Shown in pieces: positions 1-9,062 of a stretch of 64,000 bases of DNA (position 1 is the stretch's first letter; each line of letters starts with the position of its first letter). Location: NCBI RefSeq assembly GCF_020177595.1, contig NZ_JAHTBL010000005.1, positions 186,001 to 250,000 of the forward strand, in the 5' to 3' direction. Source of the DNA: Cognatishimia sp. MH4019 (GTDB taxonomy: Bacteria; Pseudomonadota; Alphaproteobacteria; Rhodobacterales; Rhodobacteraceae). Position numbers and translations under genes: made by a program. Under the pieces are notes generated by a model. That model ran no database searches. It saw only the letters and a program-made list of their open reading frames with translations, and was not told the origin of the DNA.

Positions 1-181
1 CACGAAGGCCGGTCTGGATGAGCAGCCGCGCGCCGGGCTGCAGCATATGGCCAGCTGCCCGCGCATCCGCTTCAAGATTGGCGCGCAGGTCGGCACCAGC
101 GGCACCTGCTGTCTCGTATGAGGGCAAGCCAAGCGTGGTATCCGCCCCCTCAACCCATTGAAATTTCAGAGTTGGCGTCAT
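1..181 (-). CDS. dut: dUTPase, N-terminal fragment cut by the window edge
   Basis: On the minus strand an ATG at 179-181 opens a frame that runs off the left edge (60 codons). It begins MTPTLKFQWVEGADTTL and contains AGAAGADLRA, which matches the first conserved motif of the trimeric dUTPase family (AGADL). The enzyme hydrolyses dUTP to dUMP and pyrophosphate, keeping uracil out of DNA and feeding dTMP synthesis. Its ATG overlaps the coaBC stop codon in an ATGA junction, so the two genes are translationally coupled; coaBC-dut is a common bacterial pair. The catalytic C-terminal motifs lie outside the window. Confidence 0.85.
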   Translation of the reverse strand, partial: MTPTLKFQWVEGADTTLGLPSYETAGAAGADLRANLEADARAAGHMLQPGARLLIQTGLR

Positions 182-1371
182 TTTAACGCCTCTGCGATGC
201 GTGCCGCCAGACGTTGTGCAACTGCGGTTTTGCTCATCCGTGGCCAGTCTTCCGATCCATCCCCATGGATCAGCGTGACGTCATTTTCAGCCCCCCCCAT
301 GATGCCCGTTTCAGGCGAGACATCATTCGCCACGATCCAGTCGCAGCCCTTTCGCTGACGCTTCGAGGTGGCGTTGGCGATGACATCATCAGTCTCTGCT
401 GCAAAGCCGACCACCAGCTTGGGCCGCCCTTTCTTCATCTGCGACACACCCGCCAGAATGTCCGGGTTTTCGGCAAATTGGAGCGTCGGCAGACCGTCTT
501 TGTCTTTCTTGATCTTGCTGTCCGACGCACCTGCCACATGCCAATCGGCCACGGCAGCGGCGAAAATTGCAACCTCGGCTGGCAGTGCAGCGTCCACCGC
601 ATCTTTCATCTCGCGTGCAGAGTTAACCTTAACGATCTGCGCTCCACGCGGCATCGGCGCGCTGGCAGGGCCAGTGATGAACTGCACCTCTGCACCCAGC
701 GCGACAAGCGCCTCTGCAATCGCTGTGCCTTGCGCACCAGACGAGCGGTTCGCGATGTAGCGCACCGGATCAATCGGCTCGTGAGTTGGGCCCGACGTGA
801 CTAGGATGCGGCGACCTTTCAACGGTCCGTCCCCAAGTGCGGCACTGATAGCTTCAACAATTTCAAGTGGTTCGCTCATGCGTCCGGGGCCGAACTCGCC
901 ACAGGCCATATCGCCATCATTCGGACCGACCGTCAGGATGCCGTCACCTTGCAAGGTCGTCAGATTGCGCTGTGTCGCGGGGTGCTCCCACATGCGGACG
1001 TTCATCGCTGGCGCGATCAGGACACGTTTGTCGGTTGCCAAAAGCAGGGTCGAGGCCAGATCATTCGCCAATCCAGACGCCATTTTGGCCATCAGATCAG
1101 CCGTGGCCGGAGCCACGACGACCAAGTCGGCGGCGCGCGACAGCTCGATATGGCCCATCTCGGCTTCATCGGTCAGATCAAAGAGGTCACGGTAAACCTT
1201 CGTGCCAGCAAGGGCTGAGACGGACAGCGGGGTCACAAATTCTTCTGCCGCGCGGGTCAAGACAGGGGTCACCTGTACAGATCGCTCGCGCAACCGGCGG
1301 ATCAGGTCGAGCGCTTTGAACGCCGCGATCCCGCCGGAGACGATCAAAAGAACATGTTTGCCAGCCAACAT
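178..1371 (-). CDS. coaBC: Bifunctional phosphopantothenoylcysteine decarboxylase / phosphopantothenate-cysteine ligase
   Basis: A 397-residue CoA-biosynthesis enzyme: CoaB joins 4'-phosphopantothenate to cysteine (CTP-dependent) and CoaC decarboxylates the product to 4'-phosphopantetheine using FMN. The N-terminal flavoprotein half has the active-site His in GHIELSRAADLVVVAPATA and the PAMNVRMW substrate-binding motif. The C-terminal half has the CoaB motif VTSGPTHEPIDPVRYIANRS, then AAAVADWH and GFAAETDD. Length is normal for the fused family. The start has an AAAGG-like ribosome site about 8 bases upstream. It is followed by dut with a 4-base overlap. Confidence 0.96.
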   Translation of the reverse strand: MLAGKHVLLIVSGGIAAFKALDLIRRLRERSVQVTPVLTRAAEEFVTPLSVSALAGTKVYRDLFDLTDEAEMGHIELSRAADLVVVAPATADLMAKMASGLANDLASTLLLATDKRVLIAPAMNVRMWEHPATQRNLTTLQGDGILTVGPNDGDMACGEFGPGRMSEPLEIVEAISAALGDGPLKGRRILVTSGPTHEPIDPVRYIANRSSGAQGTAIAEALVALGAEVQFITGPASAPMPRGAQIVKVNSAREMKDAVDAALPAEVAIFAAAVADWHVAGASDSKIKKDKDGLPTLQFAENPDILAGVSQMKKGRPKLVVGFAAETDDVIANATSKRQRKGCDWIVANDVSPETGIMGGAENDVTLIHGDGSEDWPRMSKTAVAQRLAARIAEALK

Positions 1372-1435
1372 CGCCGCGCCTTTCGGTGTTCGAATGCCTA
1401 AGCTCTAGGCAAGAGCAGCGCGCGTGGCAAGGTTC

Positions 1436-2224
1436 TCAGCGAAATGCCGCACAAGGGTCTTCGCGGGGTGCGGGCTCTGTAATTTCAATGAAATCAAACT
1501 GTTCACTACTTGGCGGGGTTGCTTCGAGAAAGCCAACTGACCAGACATCCACCTTTGGATCGGCCAGCGCGATCTTGGCCGGGATGCCCCAATCCTTGCG
1601 CGCGTGACCATGGCCCGTGATGACGACCACCGGCCCGCCTGTGTCACGCAACGCCTGCAATGTGGTCTGCGCAAATGCGGCGTCGCGCAGGCGCTGTGCT
1701 TCTACCATACCGCCCAGCATTTCAGCGGGCATTGCGTTGCAATGAGCGTCGTCCTGTAATTGCTTGCGCGCCTGTAACTGCGCCTCGGGCAGCGGATCCG
1801 ACAGCCCAAATATGGCCGGCTCGCCCGAGAAAACAGCCGCTGCCCCTTCGGTCATGGCGGCGCGCACGCTCTCGCGGGGTAAGGCCGCGCCGTAGATTGC
1901 CTCGTCGCCGAGCGCTTCAAAAATCGGATAATACATCGCGAAATCCGGCCATCCCGTCGCGTTCCAGCCAATGGCGGCCTCCAAGGTGGACAAATCCGTG
2001 CGACTATCCGGCGTCGCGCGCCCAGCCTGTTCAGGCGTCAGCATCTCGAAGACGACAGCCGATGGCGCAATCGCTGCGACCGCTTCGGCTTGTTTGATGT
2101 GGTGAATGGGGTTGTCGTGAACCTCACCAAGAATGACGACATCGACGTCGGGCAGGTCCAGCGCAAAGACAGGCGCGGCGGCTAGAAAAAACGCCGCGCC
2201 GATCAGATTAGTTAAAGAACTCAA
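1436..2224 (-). CDS. ChaN-like (haem-binding uptake family) exported protein
   Basis: About 262 residues with an N-terminal hydrophobic signal segment (LIGAAFFLAAAPVFA) followed by DVVILGEVHDNPIHH, the ILGExHxN signature of the ChaN/Tiki-like family; a second His-rich motif, VVVITGHGHARKDWG, lies near the C terminus. ChaN of Campylobacter binds haem; the role here is unknown but probably periplasmic. No ATG gives a sensible N terminus: the best start is TTG at 2224, inside the last codons of rpoH, with a GAAAGAAG stretch just upstream. A longer in-frame extension lies wholly within rpoH and is rejected. The start is uncertain, the family moderately sure. Confidence 0.75.
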   Translation of the reverse strand: MSSLTNLIGAAFFLAAAPVFALDLPDVDVVILGEVHDNPIHHIKQAEAVAAIAPSAVVFEMLTPEQAGRATPDSRTDLSTLEAAIGWNATGWPDFAMYYPIFEALGDEAIYGAALPRESVRAAMTEGAAAVFSGEPAIFGLSDPLPEAQLQARKQLQDDAHCNAMPAEMLGGMVEAQRLRDAAFAQTTLQALRDTGGPVVVITGHGHARKDWGIPAKIALADPKVDVWSVGFLEATPPSSEQFDFIEITEPAPREDPCAAFR

Positions 2225-3086
2225 AGACTTCTTTCGACTGCGTCTCAAGGCTCTTGCGCATTTTTCCAAAGGCCGCCGCTTCCAGCTGACGCACGCGCTC
2301 TTTCGAGAGGCCCAGCTCGTTGCCGAGACTTTCCAAAGTCCGTGATTCGTCACGCAGTTTACGCTCTCGCACGATGAAGCGTTCGCGTTCATTCAAGCAG
2401 GACAGTGCAGAAAGCAGCCACTCGCGCAGCGTGTCGTTATCATGGTTATCTTCCACGATATCAGAGCTCTGCGGCCCATCATCTTCAAGCGCATCAATCC
2501 ATTCGCGACCTTCGTCTTCGGTGGATTGCGTCGCATTCAACGAGTAATCAGAACCCGCCAAACGGCCTTCCATCATCTCGACATCGTGAAGCGGAACGCC
2601 CACTTCGGTCGCGATCATCTGGCGCATCTGGTGTTTGTCCAAACGCTCCCCGGCCGAGGCCGCTTCACGCTCAAGACGGGCCTGAACGCGGCGCATGTTG
2701 AAGAAGAGCGATTTCTGCGAAGATGTGGAGCCAGTGCGCACCATCGACCAATTGCGCATCACGTAATCCTGAATCGAGGCTTTGATCCACCAGACCGCAT
2801 AAGTCGAAAAGCGTACGCCGCGATCCGGGTCAAACTTGTCTGCGGCCTTCATAAGGCCCAAACCTGCTTCCTGAATCAGGTCGTTCATCGGCGCGCCATA
2901 GCGTTTGAATTTGGACGCCATCGAAATCGCCAGCCGCATATAGGCTGTCACCAAACGGTGCAGCGCTGCCTCGTCGCGTTCATCGCGCCAAGCATATGCG
3001 AGACGCAATTCCGTCTCGGCGTCCAGAAGTTCAGCGCGCATGGCGCGGCGGGAAAGGGATTGATCTGAGTAACCATCAAGTGCCAT
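2208..3086 (-). CDS. rpoH: RNA polymerase sigma-32 family factor (RpoH, RpoHII-like)
   Basis: 292 residues beginning MALDGYSDQSLSRRAMRAE. It has sigma region 2 (DLIQEAGLGLMKAADKFDP, FSTYAVWWIKASIQDYVMRN), the RpoH-box-like QKSLFFNMRR and a region 4 helix-turn-helix (ESLGNELGLSKERVRQLE). Rhodobacterales usually carry two RpoH proteins; the wording here resembles the second type, which in Rhodobacter serves the singlet-oxygen/oxidative response, but the assignment is from memory. The chosen ATG follows a GGGGGG-rich ribosome site. The open frame extends far upstream, but that part is the shadow of cobU. A TGATCC-type promoter candidate lies at 3134-3163. Confidence 0.93.
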   Translation of the reverse strand: MALDGYSDQSLSRRAMRAELLDAETELRLAYAWRDERDEAALHRLVTAYMRLAISMASKFKRYGAPMNDLIQEAGLGLMKAADKFDPDRGVRFSTYAVWWIKASIQDYVMRNWSMVRTGSTSSQKSLFFNMRRVQARLEREAASAGERLDKHQMRQMIATEVGVPLHDVEMMEGRLAGSDYSLNATQSTEDEGREWIDALEDDGPQSSDIVEDNHDNDTLREWLLSALSCLNERERFIVRERKLRDESRTLESLGNELGLSKERVRQLEAAAFGKMRKSLETQSKEVFEFFN

Positions 3087-3133
3087 GAGTTGACCCCCCG
3101 GTAAATGGCAGCCACGTTTTGTGGCGTTTAAAT

Positions 3134-3163
3134 GGGTTACGGTGCGACAAAGTGGTTGGATCA
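3134..3163 (-). promoter_or_regulatory. Candidate RpoE-type (group IV sigma) promoter for rpoH
   Basis: Read on the minus strand, TGATCC (3158-3163) is followed after 18 bases by TAACCC (3134-3139), about 47 bp upstream of the rpoH ATG. TGATCC is the -35 element I recall for RpoE/ChrR-controlled promoters of Rhodobacter, where rpoHII is an RpoE target. The -35 matches well; the -10 is only partly right. It overlaps the likely start region of divergent cobU. Confidence 0.4.
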
Positions 3164-3703
3164 CAACAAAACGAAAAAAAATCGCTGCCGCCCTTGTCTT
3201 TGGTGATTGGAGGCGCAGCCAGCGGGAAGTCCGCCTTCGCCGAAAATCTTGTGATCGCGGATGGTGGCGCGCGTGGATATCTGGCAACCGCGCAGATCTG
3301 GGACGCCGAGATGGAAGCCAAGGTTGAGCGTCACAAAAAGATGCGCGGCGCGGGGTGGCTGACCATAGAAGAACCGCTCGATATTGCAGCGGCGTTAACG
3401 AAGATGACCAATGCGGAAACCATCTTGCTGGATTGCGCGACGCTTTGGTTAACCAATCAGCTACTGGCTGAGGCGCCATTGGAGGAGGCCTCGGACGCAC
3501 TGGTCGAGACACTTGTCGCCGCTCCGCAAAAGATCGTCGTCGTGACGAATGAGCTGGGTCAGGGCATCGTGCCAGACAACGCCTTGTCCCGTGAGTTTCG
3601 AGAGGCGCAGGGCCGCCTGAACCAGAAGATCGCGGCACGGGCTGATCTGGCCGTCGCCGTAATGGCCGGGCTTCCGATGGTCCTGAAAGGCCGCCTCCCA
3701 TGA
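3152..3703 (+). CDS. cobU: Adenosylcobinamide kinase / adenosylcobinamide-phosphate guanylyltransferase
   Basis: Bifunctional enzyme of late cobalamin assembly that phosphorylates adenosylcobinamide and transfers GMP from GTP. The P-loop is LVIGGAASGKSAFAENL near the N terminus; LDCATLWLTNQL and VTNELGQGIVPDNALSREFR are family hallmarks. About 183 residues, normal length. No ATG is available: the start is taken as GTG at 3152, with TTG 3119 or a downstream TTG/GTG also possible. It overlaps the next gene by an ATGA junction, linking it to a phosphatase that may act in the same pathway. No cobalamin riboswitch is visible in the short upstream gap. Confidence 0.92.
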   Translation: MVGSQQNEKKSLPPLSLVIGGAASGKSAFAENLVIADGGARGYLATAQIWDAEMEAKVERHKKMRGAGWLTIEEPLDIAAALTKMTNAETILLDCATLWLTNQLLAEAPLEEASDALVETLVAAPQKIVVVTNELGQGIVPDNALSREFREAQGRLNQKIAARADLAVAVMAGLPMVLKGRLP

Positions 3704-4266
3704 GCCGCTTTTGGATGGTTCGCCATGGGCCGACACATGCCAAGACAATGGTCGGTTGGTCAGACCTTCCAGCCGACTTGAGCGATACAGGCGCCCTCGC
3801 ACGCTTGCGCACCTACCTGCCAGACGCGCCCGTGATTTCCTCTGACTTGATCCGCGCCTCGGCAACCGCTGATGCGATCCAGGACCAGCGTCCACGCTTG
3901 CCCCCTACCCGCGATCTGCGCGAGATCAATTTCGGCGCATGGGAGCAACGCAGCTTCGCCGATGTAGAAGCCGAAAGCCCCGACCTGATCCGTGCCTATT
4001 GGGAACAACCCGGCGACGTGCGCCCACCCGGCGGCGAAAGCTGGCACGATGTGCAGACGCGGGTGAACACAGTCATTGACGGGTTGATCGGAACTGCCCC
4101 TGACATCATCGTCGTCTGTCATTTCGGGGTGATCCTGACGCAGGTTCAACGCGCCCTCGGGATCAGCGCCTATGACGCATTTGCCAACAAGATCGACAAC
4201 CTCTCCGTCACCGATCTGAGCTTCGACAACAGCTGGCATATCGGCGCGATCAATCACCGCCCGTGA
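3700..4266 (+). CDS. Histidine phosphatase family protein (possibly alpha-ribazole phosphatase)
   Basis: 188 residues of the phosphoglycerate-mutase-like histidine phosphatase superfamily. The catalytic RHG motif is at the N terminus (MVRHGPTHA), the acid residue lies in EINFGAWEQ, and the second catalytic His is in VVCHFGVILTQ. Coupling to cobU by an ATGA overlap suggests it could be the CobC-type phosphatase that removes phosphate from alpha-ribazole phosphate in cobalamin synthesis; that is inference from context, since the superfamily has many substrates. Confidence 0.85.
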   Translation: MSRFWMVRHGPTHAKTMVGWSDLPADLSDTGALARLRTYLPDAPVISSDLIRASATADAIQDQRPRLPPTRDLREINFGAWEQRSFADVEAESPDLIRAYWEQPGDVRPPGGESWHDVQTRVNTVIDGLIGTAPDIIVVCHFGVILTQVQRALGISAYDAFANKIDNLSVTDLSFDNSWHIGAINHRP

Positions 4267-4290
4267 TGCAAAATCCAACAATTTCGCGCT

Positions 4291-5199
4291 TTGCGATGCG
4301 TGTTTCCGGCGCTTAACCTTCATTCCACGACATATGATCTTTATATCGGAGACCGCAGCTTTTCGTCGTGGTCCATGCGCGGCTGGCTGATGCTCAAGGC
4401 GTTTGACCTGCCCCATCGCACCCATCTTGTCGGGCTTTATTCAGGCACAATGGCCGATGATCTGGCCGATCTTGCGCCCGCCCGACTGGTCCCCGTGCTG
4501 CGCACGCCAGAGGGCGATGTCAGCCAGGATACCCTCGCCATGGCCGAGACCCTGAACGAACGTCACCCCGATGCCGGGCTCTGGCCGAAAGACCAGTCCG
4601 CCCGTGTTTTGGCCCGCTGGCTCGCCGCGGAAATGCACTCCGGTTTCGGGGCATTGCGCGAGGCCTGCCCAATGAATTTACGCACGAGCTGGGTGGATTT
4701 TCCGGTCAGCGACGCCGTGAAATCCGACCTCACGCGGATTGAAACACTCTGGTCCGAGGCACGTTCCAAATTCGGGTCCGGTGGTCCTTGGCTGTTCGGA
4801 AAATACTCTTTGGCCGATGTGTTCTACGCCCCGATCGCAGCACGGATCGCCGGCTATGGTTTGCCGGTGAGTGCGGCTGCTCAAAGCTATGTCGATGCGC
4901 ATCTGGCAGATCCGCTTTTCCGGCAATGGCGTGCGATGGGGGCGACGGTCAGCTATGCGCCGATGCCCTACACGCAACCGCTTGAGACACGTCCTTGGCC
5001 CGGTCCGACACCAATCCCGGCTCGTCCAATCCAGACCGGCCCATCGGTAAACTCCGCCTGTCCCTATTCCGGCGATCCGGTTAGGGACTTCATGGAGACC
5101 GGCGGGAAGGTCTACGGCTTTTGCAACGCTTTCTGCCGTGACAAGACGATTCAAGACCCGGAAGCCTGGCCCGACTTCACGGCCATTTACCAATCGTAA
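4291..5199 (+). CDS. Glutathione S-transferase family protein with a Cys-rich YHS-like C-terminal tail
   Basis: About 302 residues. The N-terminal part has a thioredoxin-like GST fold (YIGDRSFSSWSMRGWLML, with the catalytic-type Ser/Arg, and a helical domain with GPWLFGKYSLADVFYAPIAARI). After about residue 235 it continues through a Pro-rich linker into CPYSGDPVRDFMETGGKVYG and GFCNAFCRDKTI, a YHS/TRASH-like arrangement of three cysteines suggestive of metal binding. A plain GST would end before this. No ATG start is in frame; TTG 4291 or GTG 4300 must be used. Substrate unknown. Confidence 0.82.
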   Translation: MRCVFPALNLHSTTYDLYIGDRSFSSWSMRGWLMLKAFDLPHRTHLVGLYSGTMADDLADLAPARLVPVLRTPEGDVSQDTLAMAETLNERHPDAGLWPKDQSARVLARWLAAEMHSGFGALREACPMNLRTSWVDFPVSDAVKSDLTRIETLWSEARSKFGSGGPWLFGKYSLADVFYAPIAARIAGYGLPVSAAAQSYVDAHLADPLFRQWRAMGATVSYAPMPYTQPLETRPWPGPTPIPARPIQTGPSVNSACPYSGDPVRDFMETGGKVYGFCNAFCRDKTIQDPEAWPDFTAIYQS

Positions 5200-5245
5200 A
5201 CACCTTCTGCGTTAACCATCCCTAACAGCGGTTAACGGAGATATC

Positions 5246-6760
5246 ATGGTCGCCCACGCCTACACGGTCGCCTTTGAGGGCGTCGAAGCCCGGATGGTCG
5301 AGGTGCAATGCGCCGTGACTGCGGGGCTGCCCGCTTTTTCAATCGTTGGCCTGCCGGACAAAGCGGTCTCGGAGGCGCGAGAACGCGTGCGCGCAGCGAT
5401 GACGGCCATGTCAATCGCGCTCCCCTCCAAGCGGATCACGGTTAACCTGTCACCTGCAGACCTGCCAAAAGAGGGCTCGCATTTCGATTTGCCAATCGCG
5501 ATGGCGCTTCTGGCCGCGCTTGACATCATCCCCGGCGAAGACGTCGAAGGATGTGTCGCTTTGGGGGAACTGGCGCTCGATGGGGTGTTGGTGCCTGTGA
5601 TCGGCGCACTGCCCGCAGCGATGGCCGCGGCGGAACAGGAACGCGGTTTGCTTTGCCCGAAAGCCTGTGGGGCCGAGGCCGCTTGGGTCGGCGCGACAAA
5701 AGTCACGGCAGCGCACACCTTGCTGGACGTCGTGCGGCACTTCACCGGCGAGCGGGTGATCGACGCGTCGGAGCCCGGCGAAGTGGCGTTGGCCGGATCG
5801 GGTAAAGACCTGCGCGACGTCAAAGGGCAAGAGCGCGCCAAACGCGCGTTGGAGATCGCAGCCGCAGGCCGCCATCACCTTTTCATGGTCGGCACGCCCG
5901 GTTCGGGAAAGTCGATGCTGGCCGCACGGGTGCCGGGCATTCTACCGCCGCTGGCACCGGTGGAGGCTTTGGAAACCTCGATGATCCACTCGCTTTCAGG
6001 GCTGCTGGATGAAGGCGGCATTTCCCGCGCGCGACCCTTTCGCGAACCGCATCATACGGCCTCCATGGCGGCCATCGTCGGCGGCGGGCGCGGGGCAAAA
6101 CCGGGGGAGATATCGCTCGCCCATAATGGCGTTCTTTTCATGGACGAGTTTCCCGAGTTTCCGCGCGCCGTGCTGGAAACCCTCCGCCAACCCATCGAGA
6201 CCGGCGAGGTCATGGTCGCCCGCGCCAACGCGCACATCCGCTACCCTTGCCAATTCATGCTGATCGCTGCGGCAAACCCTTGTAAATGCGGCTATCTCAG
6301 CGATCCCGCGCGCGCCTGCGCCCGCGTTCCGCACTGCGGCGAGGATTATCTTGGTCGCATCTCTGGTCCGTTGATGGACCGGTTCGACCTGCGTGTCGAA
6401 GTTCCCCCCGTTGGCTATCAGGATCTCGATCTGCCGCCTTCCGGCAATACCTCGGCCGAGGTTGCTACCCGGGTCGCAGCCGCGCGCGCGATCCAAACTG
6501 CTCGTTTCGAGGGTAACGCGAACGCCCGCGTGAACGCCGACGCGGAAGGGCCTTTGCTGAACGACATCGCCACGCCAGACGCCGAGGGGCGTGCCTTTCT
6601 GAACAAGGTGGCAGAGCGTTTTGGCCTGTCGGCGCGCGGCTATCACCGTGTGCTGCGGGTCGCGCGTACCATCGCTGATCTGGATGGCGTCGAGAATGTC
6701 AGACACCCCCATATCGCTGAAGCCGTCAGCTACCGCCTTGTCATGGCGCGCGAAAGTTAG
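5246..6760 (+). CDS. comM: YifB/ComM family Mg-chelatase-like AAA+ ATPase
   Basis: 504 residues: an N-terminal Lon-like fold domain (residues 1-170), an AAA+ core with Walker A GTPGSGKS near residue 216 and Walker [12 protein letters not shown] near 297, a cysteine cluster ([21 protein letters not shown]) and a C-terminal helical domain. ComM is a hexameric helicase promoting branch migration during natural transformation; in Rhodobacter capsulatus it helps recipient cells take in gene-transfer-agent DNA. ATG 5246 follows a GGAG site. It converges with gshB, the two stops overlapping by 4 bases. Confidence 0.95.
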   Translation: MVAHAYTVAFEGVEARMVEVQCAVTAGLPAFSIVGLPDKAVSEARERVRAAMTAMSIALPSKRITVNLSPADLPKEGSHFDLPIAMALLAALDIIPGEDVEGCVALGELALDGVLVPVIGALPAAMAAAEQERGLLCPKACGAEAAWVGATKVTAAHTLLDVVRHFTGERVIDASEPGEVALAGSGKDLRDVKGQERAKRALEIAAAGRHHLFMVGTPGSGKSMLAARVPGILPPLAPVEALETSMIHSLSGLLDEGGISRARPFREPHHTASMAAIVGGGRGAKPGEISLAHNGVLFMDEFPEFPRAVLETLRQPIETGEVMVARANAHIRYPCQFMLIAAANPCKCGYLSDPARACARVPHCGEDYLGRISGPLMDRFDLRVEVPPVGYQDLDLPPSGNTSAEVATRVAAARAIQTARFEGNANARVNADAEGPLLNDIATPDAEGRAFLNKVAERFGLSARGYHRVLRVARTIADLDGVENVRHPHIAEAVSYRLVMARES

Positions 6761-7704
6761 CGCTTGCCTTCAATGGCTTGCCAGATCTTTTCCGCCACGT
6801 TTATGCCGTCAAACCGCTCAAGCTCCTGAATGCCGGTTGGGGAGGTGACATTAATCTCCGTCAGGTAATCGCCAATCACGTCGATACCGACAAAGACTTG
6901 TCCATGGTCGCGCAAAGTCGGCCCGATTGCTTCGCAAATTTCATGCTCGCGCGCCGTCAGACCAACTTTTTCGGGCGTGCCACCCACATGCATATTCGAG
7001 CGCGTTTCACCTGCGGCGGGAACGCGGTTGATCGCGCCGACGGGGGTGCCATCGACAAGGATGATGCGCTTGTCGCCCTTGGAGACATCCGGCAGGAATT
7101 TCTGCGCAATCAGCGGCTCGCGATTGATGCCGGTGAAAAGCTCATGCAGAGAGGCGAGGTTACGATCGTCCGGGCCAAGGCGGAAAACACCTGCGCCGCC
7201 ATTGCCGTAAAGCGGCTTGAGGATCATGTCGCGATTTTCGGCCTTGAATGCTTTAAGCGTTTCCAGATCGCGGGCGATGGTCGTTGGTGGCGTAAGGTCC
7301 GGAAAATCTAGCACAAGCAGTTTTTCAGGGTAATTGCGCACCCAAAACGGGTCATTCATAACAAGTGTGTCCGGGTGCACGCGGTCCAGCAGATGGGTTG
7401 TCGTGATGTAGGACATATCGAATGGCGGGTCCTGACGGAGCCAGACAACATCGAACTCGGCCAGATCAACGGATCGCTCTTCACCCAATGCAACATGATC
7501 GCCCTGGACACGTTTTACCGTGAAATCATGACCGCGCGCGGTGATCTTGCCAGCCTCATAAGCCAGCTTGTCAGGCGCATAATAAAAGAGGCTGTGACCG
7601 CGCGCCTGCGCTTCTTCAGCAAGTCGAAAAGAACTGTCGGCATTGATGTCGACGCGGTCAATCGGGTCCATCTGGAAGGCGACTTTAAGGGGTTTGACAG
7701 ACAT
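6757..7704 (-). CDS. gshB: Glutathione synthetase
   Basis: 315-residue ATP-grasp enzyme joining gamma-glutamylcysteine and glycine. MKx-type N terminus ([20 protein letters not shown]), the [18 protein letters not shown] motif, [14 protein letters not shown], the ATP-grasp lysine region [16 protein letters not shown], and the metal site [19 protein letters not shown]. Length and motif order are normal for proteobacterial GshB. It lies downstream of rsmI-yraN on the same strand with a 63-base gap. Confidence 0.97.
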   Translation of the reverse strand: MSVKPLKVAFQMDPIDRVDINADSSFRLAEEAQARGHSLFYYAPDKLAYEAGKITARGHDFTVKRVQGDHVALGEERSVDLAEFDVVWLRQDPPFDMSYITTTHLLDRVHPDTLVMNDPFWVRNYPEKLLVLDFPDLTPPTTIARDLETLKAFKAENRDMILKPLYGNGGAGVFRLGPDDRNLASLHELFTGINREPLIAQKFLPDVSKGDKRIILVDGTPVGAINRVPAAGETRSNMHVGGTPEKVGLTAREHEICEAIGPTLRDHGQVFVGIDVIGDYLTEINVTSPTGIQELERFDGINVAEKIWQAIEGKR

Positions 7705-7767
7705 CGAGCGGCCCTTCTTTGCAGCGGTTCCCCTACATGGCCCAGCACTGCGGCAGGTGCAATGGCG

Positions 7768-8130
7768 TCAGAACTGCCCGAAAGCGTTTTCGAGGATTTC
7801 GACAGCCCCGCTGTCATTAACAAGGGCGACGTCAAACCGGGCATCGGTATCCTGCCCGTTAGGCTGGGTGCCCAAAAATTGTGCGGCGGAAGCCATGATG
7901 CGACCGATCTGCCGCCCGGAGACGCGAGCAGCCGCAGCCGCAAAATCACGCGCCTTTTTCACTTCGACAAAGATGACACCACCGTTTTGGGGATCGCGCA
8001 GGATCAAATCGATCTCACCGCCCGCACCGCGCCAGCGTTCCGCCAAAGCCGCACAGCCTGCCGCCCCGTATTGACGCATGACCGCATGTTCCGCAGCCAG
8101 ACCGCTGTGATATGCAACAGCCCCGCTCAC
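7768..8130 (-). CDS. yraN: YraN family (UPF0102) endonuclease-fold protein
   Basis: 120 residues with the restriction-endonuclease-like core of UPF0102: the family's AEHAV helix, GGEIDLILRD and FVEVKKARDF (the D...ExK catalytic pattern). Function is unproven, with a Holliday-junction or DNA-processing role suspected from the fold. It starts at GTG (8128-8130), whose GTGA overlaps the rsmI stop. The rsmI-yraN pair is widely conserved. Confidence 0.93.
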   Translation of the reverse strand: MSGAVAYHSGLAAEHAVMRQYGAAGCAALAERWRGAGGEIDLILRDPQNGGVIFVEVKKARDFAAAAARVSGRQIGRIMASAAQFLGTQPNGQDTDARFDVALVNDSGAVEILENAFGQF

Positions 8131-8987
8131 GAGGATTTCCCCATCGCGAGCGCCATTTGATACACCTCACGACGCGGAACCGACAATGCACCCGCAACAA
8201 CGGTCGCAGCGTCTTTCACTGAATGGGTTTTCAATGCGTCTTTCAAAGCTGCCTCTATATCTTTCTCATCCGTTTCAACCGTGCCGGGTCGATCAATCAA
8301 CACGACAACTTCACCTTTGATACGACGCGTTGCGAATGCGTCGGACAAAGTTCCAAGGCTGCCCCGCGCCACTTCCTGAAACTTCTTCGTCAACTCACGG
8401 CATATCACGGCCTGCCGATCCTGCCCAAGGGTATCGCACGCGTCGGTTAACAAGGCGTTGAGACGTTTGGGACTTTCGTAAAGCACCAATGTCCCGCTGA
8501 TTTCGCGTAGCTCCGACAACCATGTCTGGCGCTGTGTTTTGGCAGAGGGCGCAAAGCCCGCAAAAAAGAACCGGTCGCTTGGCAGCCCTGCAACGGTCAA
8601 AGCCGCCAAAATAGCGGATGGGCCGGGTGTGCTGTCGACGGCAATACCCGCCTCGATTGCAGAACGGGCCAATTGATAGCCCGGATCGGCCACCAAAGGC
8701 GTTCCCGCCTCAGATGCGTAGGCCAAGGATTTGCCCGCGCGCATTTCTGCGACCAGCCGGTCGCGCACAGCAGGCGTGCTGTGTTCGTGATACGCCACGA
8801 CCTGACGATCCCCTAGCGGAACGCCATGAATTTCCATCAGTTTTCGCAAGGTCCGCGTGTCTTCGGCGGCCAGAATATCGGCAGAGGCCAGCACATCAAG
8901 CGCCCTGAGCGTGATATCTCGGGCCGTGCCGATAGGGGTCGCCACGAAGGTGAGACCGGCGGATAATGGCACGATGCGGTGATTCAA
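8127..8987 (-). CDS. rsmI: 16S rRNA (cytidine(1402)-2'-O)-methyltransferase
   Basis: 286-residue SAM-dependent methyltransferase of the tetrapyrrole-methylase fold that modifies C1402 of 16S rRNA. Motifs: FVATPIGTARDITLRALDVL, AEDTRTLRKL, SEAGTPLVADPGY and PGPSAILAALTVAGLPSDRF. The first codon is TTG (8985-8987), with no ATG nearby. It is divergent from the LpoA-like lipoprotein gene, which together with rsmI and yraN is a conserved proteobacterial neighbourhood. Confidence 0.95.
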   Translation of the reverse strand: MNHRIVPLSAGLTFVATPIGTARDITLRALDVLASADILAAEDTRTLRKLMEIHGVPLGDRQVVAYHEHSTPAVRDRLVAEMRAGKSLAYASEAGTPLVADPGYQLARSAIEAGIAVDSTPGPSAILAALTVAGLPSDRFFFAGFAPSAKTQRQTWLSELREISGTLVLYESPKRLNALLTDACDTLGQDRQAVICRELTKKFQEVARGSLGTLSDAFATRRIKGEVVVLIDRPGTVETDEKDIEAALKDALKTHSVKDAATVVAGALSVPRREVYQMALAMGKSS

Positions 8988-9062
8988 GCCTAGACCCCTT
9001 GGTTGAGGCGTTTATGCTCCGTCTCAAATGCGGAGAATCCGCTTCGAGGGAGTGTTACCATC

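Noticed and set aside
3087-3812. Long N-terminal extension of the rpoH reading frame
   Set aside because: It lies wholly opposite cobU and the phosphatase gene. RpoH homologues begin at MALDGYSDQS, where a ribosome site is present.
5221-5245. CtrA site upstream of comM (TTAAC, CTAAC, TTAAC)
   Set aside because: The half-sites are spaced 10 bp, not the 11 bp of TTAA-N7-TTAA, and the middle one is imperfect, although CtrA control of comM is known elsewhere.
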